Positions 55,842-64,000 of a stretch of DNA of 64,000 bases are shown piece by piece. Every line of letters starts with the position of its first letter. The stretch's first letter is position 1. Both the position numbers and the translations under genes were made by a program. The DNA lies in the NCBI GenBank assembly GCA_964059195.1, contig CAXKWD010000006.1, positions 133,034,539-133,098,538 of the forward strand. Direction: 5' to 3'. Source of the DNA: Ectobius pallidus. Its lineage: Eukaryota > Arthropoda > Insecta > Blattodea > Ectobiidae. The notes beneath the pieces are model-generated. The model was not told the DNA's origin. It did no database searches and was given only the letters and a program-made list of their open reading frames with translations.

Positions 55842-56890
55842 TTATAAAGGGGGGCATAGAATATTATTTTGATTATGATTATGATTATTGTTGTTGTTTC
55901 GATTTAAAAATGTCATTTATTTGTATAAGAGTGGAGCATAGGCTACTAACATAATCTTTAGTAAATCCCATTAGTTTTCGTGAATTTCCGCTTAACTTTC
56001 TCAACCGATGAGGAGAAGGAATCGTTGGGTTACAGGAAAATTAATGTTGCCATTTTCTGTGTACACTATGTATCCATTTGACAGTACAGACGTACAGCAA
56101 ATTGCGACTGAAAAACTTATATCTTTGAGTGAAAAACTTCTTTTCAGAATAAAAAGAAAGAAAATATTGCAAATTATAAATACAATTTGAGTTACCCTCT
56201 GCTCTTTTGAATCTTTCATATAAACAGAGACGTGGATGAAAGGTTTTGCTATTGTTCCGGCCGTAAAGTATAAGTTTGGAAAGTAAACCGGAGTTCATGG
56301 CGAAGAAAGTTGGGGAAAAATAACTATTTTGAAGGCAAGACTGAGGAAAGATCATTAAAAGTTTCCATAACGGCTAGAACAGTGGACTTAACTTGGGAAG
56401 TGAAGACAAAAGGGGTGGTGTGGCAGTAATAGTACATCAGTAACGGGAAACGAAGAACATGCGTCAAACACAAGTGTAGTAGCTATATGCTATTTTTTAT
56501 CCCCAGATTTTTCATTGTAGTTCGGAACAGAAAGTTCTTGGAACTAAACGAGTAAATATCGATAAATGGCATATCATGGCCGTCAATGGTTTGTGCTATC
56601 GGCGATCTGTCTAAAAAAGTGTCAGGGAAAGAAAGGGAGTTACGAAGTTCCGAGAAAGTAATGTTCATATATATTATGCAGTTTATTTAAAACGTAACAT
56701 GAGTGAATAGGGACAATAGTTTGCCTTACCTTGCTGATCGGTGCCATATCCTGGTCTATTCATTTATTCCTTAATTTTAAAACAAATAATAATTTATTCT
56801 ATCAGAGAATAATTGTATTATTTCATGTTAACATGCATATGCAGGTATGGTTATAATTCATTTATGACTATGTTATGTTTATTAAGACAA
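55842..56890. other. Unrecognised sequence
   Basis: No feature is supported. Overlapping short frames on both strands at 56001-56355 carry no known motif. Confidence 0.4.
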
Positions 56891-57616
56891 TTTCATTATT
56901 AAGTGCCAGTATGGTAGTTTATAAGATTGTTGGGATGGGAAAATGCCTGTCCGTCTATCCGTTCGTGCGTCTGTACGAGCGATAACTCAAATACGCTTTA
57001 CTAGATTTTTATGAAACTTGGTATACGCATTTATAACGTCCATGGGAAGAAGCCTACTGATATTGGACCAAATCGGTTGACCGGTACCGGAGTAATGCCC
57101 AATTTAGTGCCTATTTTATAGTAATATATTAGCAAGAATTGATCAAATGGAAGTCAGTTATCATGACAACGTATTGTTTTACGCTGTTCACTTTGGAAAT
57201 TGCAATACAGTTAGCTATGACAAATAACATTATTCTTTTACATATGCTTATCAAACACGACTGTTAAACTAAGCGAGGTGGCCGAGATGGTAACGTCCTG
57301 GATTCTCATTCTGGAGTTCACTGGTTCTAATCCCATTGCTAGCTAATTTGAATTATTTTTTTTTAATTTTTTTGCGAGTGCAATTGTGAATATATCACAA
57401 ATCTGTATAGTTCTGCTGATGCTGGACGATTTTATTCTGGTTAAAAAAAAAACTAGTCTTATTTCTTCCGTAAGCCCTGTTTAATGAATCAATCTGGAGC
57501 TTAACTGGGAAATCAATTTAAAAAAAAAAAGTATTTTCTGCATATCATAATTGCAATTATAACTGATTAAACAAAAGCATTCTGGCACTTGATTATATCA
57601 GTTTACCTGATTTTAT
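56891..57616 (+). mobile_element. Family G element, copy III, with SINE passenger
   Basis: Begins TTATTAAGTGCCAGTATGG (56896) with a CCGT-rich block at 56946-56975. The conserved core follows (AACTCAAATACGCTTTA; TTATAACGTCCATGGGAAGA; GACCGGTACCGGAGTAATGC), then AGTAATATATTAGCAAGAAT. It ends CATTCTGGCACTT (57571-57583) plus the shared outer piece ATCAGTTTACCTGATTTTAT. The ends carry the short inverted motif AAGTGCCAGAATG. A tRNA-derived SINE occupies 57271-57452. Confidence 0.82.
57271..57452 (+). mobile_element. tRNA-derived SINE (family S5) inside copy III
   Basis: The head GCGAGGTGGCCGAGATGGTA has a Ser/Leu-type box A (TGGCCGAGATGG) and a box B-like TGGTTCTAATCCC. The short body contains ATCACAAATCTGTATAGTTC and TGCTGATGCTGGACGATTTT, followed by about ten A. 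The repeated AAACTA at 57266 and AAACTAG at 57450 is the likely target duplication. The same SINE is in copy IV at the same site. Confidence 0.78.
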
Positions 57617-59605
57617 TATATCCGTCATTGTATCTTAAGTCTTTAAAATGAACAATCCAATCGTTAAAGGATATTCTTGTTGTACATCCATCATAAGTCT
57701 GAAAACTTAGGCCTATAACTTATTCGCCGTTTCCGCAGTATCATAGTATGTTTTCATTTCCCTTCATCTCTTAAGACCAACTTTGATGAGTGTCACGCCC
57801 ATCATCTAAGAAAGAATCGTATGAGAGGAAAGAACAAACTAGGCGTGAAATGACCGATAATTTTACCCAGGGACTCACCCCTCTTACACAATCGAACTTT
57901 AAGTCCAATGGCAAGGATTTCTAATAATTCAACCACTGAGAACGCAAGTAAAAATACAAGATTTAGGCCTATTTAAAGACCATTATGTACCTCCTTTCCT
58001 ATGAAGATATGACATAATTCACACATGCACACAAGATGTTCCGATTTGTATACAAAAAATCCCTTTAGGCAGGCCTACAGGCGGAGGTAGATTTCGAAGT
58101 GCTTTTGGTTTAATTTATTGTCGCTGCATAGCACTCTTCTTCTTTAGCCTTGGCATGGCAAACCTGCAGTAAAGAGGAAGAGCCTACAATCAATTGTTTT
58201 CACAACAATAATAGGATATAATATTCTGGGAGGCCGTGCGCAAAATCAGCAATGAATAAAATTAGCAAAGCCGCTAAACAAGACAAAATTATGATATAAT
58301 AATTCTTTCAAGTGTTATTATTTTCAAACATTAAAATCTCGCGTCATATGAGAGCTATCAAGAAACTATTTATTGATTTGTAGAGTACTCATCAAGAGTT
58401 TTTCAACGATACCCCACAAGACGTGGTTTCAAAAGTTTCGAATTTTCATCCCCCACCCCCACCCTCACTCGAACCCCCGAATCGTTGGTGTCACTGTGAA
58501 CTCCATAGGGAGTACTCTAATTTATTCAAACAAAGTTTCCCTCTATACTTCATAGGGGCCGAGGTATAAATGTTTTAAAATTTCAACCCCCTCCCCCGAC
58601 CACCCCCTTGGGCCAATTTTGCTCATTAACGAACTTGTCCGAACTATTGGGCCTAGAAATAATATATTAAAATTTGGTTCAAATATCTTCAAAATAACGG
58701 CCGCTATCGTGTAAAGATATATATATATATATATAAATATCACAATTTTTTTTTTGAACGGGCGGTGGTTTCGTACTTAGGGGAGCATGAAACGTAAAGA
58801 TATGAAAGAATTTTTCGAAAATCATAAAGTGGTATCCATTGCAATAGGTAGATTTTTCTTCGAAATCTACCTAAAAATTAGGTTTATATTCACATTTTTT
58901 TAGACAGTTATAAGGAGTTCGAATTGTCTATATTAAATTTTCCGTAGAATAAATAACCGATAAATACATGTTTTAAAAATCAATGGAGAAAGTTACGTAA
59001 TTAAGAAGTCTTTCTACTATGCTTTGAGGTTATAGTATTAGTCGTGAAATGGCAGGATGTATTAAAATTGATTGCAAGTGAATCAACTTGGGGTCGGAAC
59101 GCTCTGAAAATTGCTTTTTTGCAGAAAGATTACTAGAAAACGATGTAAAAAAAGCCTCGCCCCTTCAAAGGAATATTGCCTCTAGCAGGATTAAAACAGC
59201 CGCCCCTCGGTGTGAAACATAACAAAACCAAGAACTCTATTACTGGCTCTTGAAGGAAATGCTTATTTACAGTTATGTGCCAATTGAAAAAATTTGCCTG
59301 TGTAATTGTTTTACCTTATATCTTAGCGAATGCTCCTCTTTAAATCTTGAATGTTGTTCAGCAGTATAGACGGGAATCTAAAGCTTTTTAACTCCGCTTC
59401 ACTGTTATCATTCACAGATATTCCCAGAGGGCTAATATGTTCGTGTCAGCTGGTTTCTCTCTGTAATCTTTAAAACCTTTATGTGCTATCACATTTTTCC
59501 ATGGAAGACTGTAATTGAATATTCCGTAGTCCCGATCTCTAGCTCCAGCATTTGTTGATGAATGTTCTTTACTTGGAACTAAGCAGACAGTGCAATTGTA
59601 TGCCT
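57617..59605. other. Unrecognised sequence
   Basis: Contains two loosely similar C-rich segments (about 58440-58475 and 58590-58615) and a short (AT)n at 58716-58737. No gene or element is supported. Confidence 0.4.
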
Positions 59606-59608
59606 ATA

Positions 59609-60285
59609 TAAAAATAATAAAATCCGGTAAAATGATTTAGCCAAGTGCCAGAATGCCTTTGTTTAATCAGTTAAATTGCAGTTATGGTATGCAGAAAATT
59701 AACTCTTCTTTTAAATCGATTTCCGAGTTAAGCTCCAGATTGATTCATTAAGCAGGACTTAGGTCTAGTTAGGTCTTAGAACAAATATCTAGTTTTTTTT
59801 ATCAGAATAACATCGTCCAGTTTCAGCAGAACTATACAGATTTGTGATATCTTGACAATTGCAAACTCACATTAAAAAAGCCAAACCGGTCGGTAACGGG
59901 ATTTGAACCACTGATCTTCAATATTCGCGTCCAAGCCGTTACCGTCTCGGTAATCCCGCTAGTTTCATAAGCATATGTGAATGAATAGTGTTATTTGTCA
60001 AAGCTAAATGTATAGCAACTTCCAAAGCCGTATATGAACACTCTAAAACAATATGTTGTCATGATAACTGATTTGCATTTATAAATTCTTTCTAATATAT
60101 TACCATAAAATAGAGATTAAATTGGGAATTACTCCGGCACCGGTTAACCGAATTAGTCCAATATCAATAGGCTTCTTTCCATGGACGTTATATTTGCGTA
60201 TACCAAGTTTCATGAAAATTCGATAAAGCGTATTTGTATTATCGCGCGTACAGACACACGGACGGACAGACGGACAGACATAACA
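59609..60285 (-). mobile_element. Family G element, copy IV, with SINE passenger
   Basis: Minus-strand copy: the right end (AAGTGCCAGAATGCC on the plus strand at about 59642) comes first. Then come the SINE, the conserved core (ACTCCGGCACCGGTTAACCG; CCATGGACGTTATA) and a GACGGACAGAC block at 60261-60280, after which the left end is missing. Approximate identity to copy III is 80-85% by eye. Confidence 0.8.
59796..59960 (-). mobile_element. tRNA-derived SINE (family S5) inside copy IV
   Basis: On the minus strand GCGGGATTACCGAGACGGTA has a box A (TACCGAGACGG), box B GTGGTTCAAATCCCG, and the same body as 57271-57452 (ATCACAAATCTGTATAGTTC; CTGGACGATGTTATTCTGAT), ending in an A run. CTAGTTT on both sides is the likely target duplication. 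Confidence 0.78.
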
Positions 60286-61035
60286 TTAAGTTCCTTAGAG
60301 AACGGGTAATTTATTTAACCTCAGGGAATTTTTCTGAAAAATTTCCTAGATTTATGGAAGATACTGTGAACATTTTCTAGACGGGTTATTCATCTTTTGT
60401 ATGAAGTTTTAAATTCTGAAAATGAGTTCCAATAAGAAAAATATTCCAAAAAATACTGAAGTGGCATGAATTACATTCTGTAGCATGCATAAATATTCGG
60501 AGAGGAATGTTCGTGCAAAAAATTAACCATGATTGTAGAGGAGAATTAATAATTTTATATTTTCTTGCTTGTGTGATAAATTACAAAGTTAAGATACATA
60601 ATACAAATGCATTAGGCCTATATACCGAAGAAAGGTCATTTCTCCAGTGGAGAATAGCGATGCTCGAAGTTAGGAAGACGGTAATACAAATCTTTGTAAG
60701 TTGTCGATCCCTTTATGTTTCTGTAACGTAAGCTGGCCTTTCATTTTCAACCTTCACTCTGTAATCTACTCAAACTATTGTATGTCCACCTTTGATCTCA
60801 GAGCACCCGTTTTCTCCTCTGCTGGTGGAAGAATAAACAAATTGAGTGTTTGTGCAACTTACCCTTATATAAATAAAAATGCTTATACGGGCACGTCATA
60901 GTGGAGAAGGATGACCAATATCAGAAGTAGTTATATACCTGTTTGGGAGTGTACTATACGTTTATATGTTGGTCTATACATTGTAATAAAATTGTGTCGT
61001 TTATTATTTTCATTAAATCAGCATTTAGCTGATGT
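60286..61035. other. Unrecognised sequence
   Basis: Short plus frames at 60507-60731 and 60701-60901 show no known domain. Confidence 0.4.
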
Positions 61036-61037
61036 TT

Positions 61038-61070
61038 TCATTATTATTATTGTTATTATTATTATTATTA

Positions 61071-61113
<43 letters not shown>

Positions 61114-61172
61114 TTTTTTTTTTATTATTTTTTTTTTTATTTTTTTTATTTTTATTTTTTATTTTTTTTTTA
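61038..61172. repeat. (ATT)n and T-rich low-complexity tract
   Basis: About 75 bp of ATT followed by about 60 bp of T with scattered A; the Leu/Phe-rich 104-codon frame here is a repeat translation. Confidence 0.93.
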
Positions 61173-61282
61173 CATTACGTGTTCTTATAAATTCCGCAGC
61201 TTACTATTATTCAAAGAAATTATAATTTTCAATGAAAATTTCCCTGTCATCGTCACCAAATGGTGATCATTACATCCAAAAA

Positions 61283-61496
61283 CTAAACTCCATGGCGCTA
61301 TATCCATTTGAGGGACCAGAGCTATCATCCGACCTCTGCGTCATCTACCATAGGGAGGTAGCAGGATTTGGGGGCCATGTGGTCAGCATGCCAAACTCCC
61401 ATGACCGTTATTGATGGGTTACTGAACCGGAGCCCCTATTTCTTTATCAAACTGCTCCTCAGTTTGTATCACGAAGCTGAGTGCATCCCGTTCGAG
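61283..61496 (-). mobile_element. SINE family S2, partial copy abutting Helitron
   Basis: Left tail AAACTAAACTCCATGGCGCT, then GACCTCTGCGTCATCTACCA, ATGTGGTCAGCATGCCA and CACGAAGCTGAGTGCATCCC. The tRNA head is cut off exactly where Helitron-like copy 3 begins. Confidence 0.78.
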
Positions 61497-61930
61497 ACAT
61501 AGAGAAAACAATACGAGGTATGGTAATATGTTTTGGGGAGAGAAGTATGAAAGTGATATTGCATTTCTGTTTAATTTCATCCTCAAAACGGTTTTATGGT
61601 AACATGAGAGTGAGAAATAAATATTCCACAAAGATAATACAATTTTAAGTTACCGGAATTTCTGTTTCTGTTTCTTCTTATTTGAAGCCTACCAGGCTTG
61701 CTATGTACTGTACAAGCGATGGGATGTAAAATTCTACATCCTCTATGAGCCATAAGAAGCTATATCAAACGTTTTCTGAGGGAATAGTTTGAGTGTGATA
61801 TGTCGTTCTTCCTATTTCAAATTATTAATACCTATGTAAGGACCTAGAATTTAAAAATCGAAAGTCCTTCATAAGTTAATTTCCAATTACAAAATTATAA
61901 ACCCGGGCGACGCCGGGCCTTTTAAGCTAG
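61497..61930 (+). mobile_element. Helitron-like element, copy 3, 5'-truncated
   Basis: Plus-strand orientation: ACATAGAGAAAACAATACGA near 61497 corresponds to the middle of copy 1. It runs to hairpin CCCGGGCGACGCCGGG (61903-61918), nine bases and CTAG (61927-61930), followed by T. The 5' end with the TGACTGAC repeats is missing. Confidence 0.72.
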
Positions 61931-61982
61931 TTATATTATATACCAAGATATATAGACATATGCGCATACATAACGGTTTTTT

Positions 61983-62514
61983 TTATTAAGTGCCAGAATG
62001 GTACTTATAGATTGTGTGGGGGACGGGAAAATGTCTGTCCGTCTGTATATACGTGTGTCTGTACGCGCTATAACTCAAATAAGCTTTATCGGATTTTCAT
62101 AAAACTTAGTACAGGCCTAAGCATTTATAACATCCATGAGAAGAAGGCTATTGATATTGAACCAAATCGGTTGACCGGTACCGGAGTAAAGCCCAGTTTA
62201 GGGCCTATTTTATGGTAATATATTAGAAAGAATTTAGCAAATACAAATCAGTTCTCATCGCAACGTATTGTTTTACTGTGTTCTTATATGGCTTTGGAAT
62301 TTGCAATAGGCCTAGGGGTAGCTGTGACAAATAACACTACCCACACATTCTTTCACATATACTTATCAAACTAGACCTTGTTTTTCTGTAAGCCCTGCTT
62401 GGGGAAGAAAGAAAGAAAGAAAGAAACTTATTTTCTGCATGTTATAATTGCTATGATCACTGATTAAACAAAGGCATTCTGGCACTTTGTTACATCAGTT
62501 TACCTCATTTTATT
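61983..62514 (+). mobile_element. Family G element, copy V, SINE-free
   Basis: Starts TTATTAAGTGCCAGAATGGT (61983) and contains the CTGTCC/CTGTAC block (62031-62065) and the conserved core (GACCGGTACCGGAGTAAAGC). It continues with AGTTCTCATCGCAACGTATT and ends GCATTCTGGCACTTTG (about 62477-62490) plus CATCAGTTTACC. Near 62372 the sequence passes without interruption from ATCAAACTAGACC to GTAAGCCCTGCTT, an empty version of the SINE site in copies III and IV. A short (GAAA)n sits at 62406-62428. Confidence 0.82.
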
Positions 62515-64000
62515 ATTCATACACAAATGCACGGAATAATAGAGTATAAGTTCCTATAGTTTACGTTTGTGTTTATACATTTTTGTAAGCGATAGGAGTC
62601 TTTCATGCATTATTTCATTTTGATAGCAAAAACCATATATAACTATACCACCTCATATATACTCAGTACACAAAATATCTTCTGTTTCTGTCATGGTAGT
62701 TGATTCTATCGAACACATTGAGTGGAAACAAAATTACAGCAAGTCTGCTGGCAGTAGCCAAGGAAACGTAAAGAATGGCTTACCCAGTATCACGAAAGGG
62801 GAAGGAAGGTTCGAGGTTTGTAGCGTATTCTTAAACTTTTGACTTTTCAGTCGTATACCATTATATAAGCTATGCCTTGTCACAGTGTTCCCAACTTTCC
62901 TCGTCTTCTGGTTTAGCAAAACGTTTACATTACCGTAATGTCTCCTGTGGTAGGCTGTCGTTCAGAAGTTGATTACAAACAGTTTGTTTATTTTATTGGA
63001 ATGCAATGTGTAACATAAAGGCAAACAAATGATCCATCGCCCCCTATGGATTTGCTACTCCATTGAGACTAGGGTTCAGAGCGATGTTACGAGACGGATC
63101 GCTTTGTAATTTGAATGTGAAATGTTTGTATATCTGTAAGGCAGATTCTTTGCGATTCAGCCTCTATACCCAACTTGCGAATGTAGTTTGTGAACATTTC
63201 AAAGTAAGAAGGTTTTATGTATTTATCACAGAAACGTTCTCTACTCAATTGATTGCTTCTTCATGAAACAATGTTTGTGCTTCTTTTTGAAACACTAATG
63301 CCATTCTCGTTTTGTGTAATTGGGTTCGCATTCTTTCTACGTAAGATACGTAAATTGTTCGCTTTCGAACTAATTCGGATTTACACTATGTGATTAAATC
63401 ATTTGTTAAAAGTAATTTTGTGTTTAAACGGAAAATATTTGTTGTACTTTTTGAGTGTGCGAACAGAATTGAAATCTAATACAAAGTGTCTGTTTTATAT
63501 ATACATATAGCCTATAGCAGGCCTATAAATCCCGTAAAAATGGAGAAAACGTTTACGAAAATAAACAGATATAGCACCAAACAGTGAAGGAAATGCATAA
63601 AATTCTCATAGGTCTATTTTAAAAACTTAAATAAAACAATTTGAGTTGAAAATAGCAATAGTTACAATTTATCAGCAGTAATTCTAAGACTATAAAACCT
63701 GGAGGAATTATTTACTAGGCGTAGGCTACTAGTAAAGAACAAAACGAAGGCATAATGGCATTAAGTTAATTATTTATAAGCTTGGATTCGTACATAACAA
63801 GAAATGTCTCTAGCAATAATAGGTACTACAAAGTAAAGAATATAAAAGTAACTCACGTAAGCACAACTTTTTCTCCATGAACTTATGTGAGAGAGACAGC
63901 TTGACAGTTGAAGTTCTTACCTGAAAGTAAAATATACCGGAAATAGGTTACATGTTTCCAAAATTTGGACATTTCATTGGAAAATAAAATTATGTATAAT
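62515..64000. other. Unrecognised AT-rich sequence
   Basis: No gene, RNA or repeat is supported to the end of the window. Confidence 0.4.

Noticed and set aside
60911..61225. 104-codon hydrophobic protein
   Set aside because: It is built from ATT and poly-T low-complexity sequence.

Overview
The window reads as intergenic or intronic DNA from a large, AT-rich arthropod genome. I infer a hemimetabolous insect, with cockroach or termite the best guess; this rests on the mix of tRNA-headed SINEs, LINE tails, MITEs and Helitrons, not on any species-diagnostic gene. No intact host gene, rRNA or functional tRNA could be supported. Almost every reading frame is an accidental open stretch, repeat sequence or a decayed transposase.

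Layout. 0-11 kb holds a tRNA-like foldback with a SINE inserted at its very edge, a hAT-type MITE with a perfect 8-bp target duplication, a Harbinger-type foldback flanked by TAA, three copies of one SINE family, a TA-flanked MITE, a second edge-SINE copy with a perfect target duplication, and a hAT-like element carrying a broken transposase. 11-20 kb holds two LINE 3' ends, a second broken hAT-like transposase and several small tandem repeats. 20-28 kb has a palindromic tRNA-like foldback with an exact 54-bp duplication, a long-inverted-repeat TA element invaded by a SINE, another MITE and a full SINE with target duplications. 28-33 kb has CTGT-rich repeats, an 'AAGTGCCAG' element and a Helitron-like element. 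33.4-37.26 kb is one long 30-bp satellite. 38-49 kb is a mosaic of 'AAGTGCCAG' elements, direct repeats, LINE tails and a second hAT MITE copy. 49-64 kb has long unrecognised AT-rich stretches, two more Helitron-like copies and three more 'AAGTGCCAG' elements.

The most notable items are: (1) the ~129-unit satellite at 33.4-37.3 kb, open on both strands for more than 1100 codons, with obligately paired monomer types and larger duplicated blocks; (2) a tRNA-derived SINE at the same internal site in two oppositely oriented 'AAGTGCCAG' elements, with empty sites in two other copies, suggesting a passenger that moved with its host; (3) tRNA-like sequences arranged as near-perfect palindromes; (4) strong excess of the palindrome TAGGCCTA. 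Family labels S1-S7, G and U are mine and local to this annotation.
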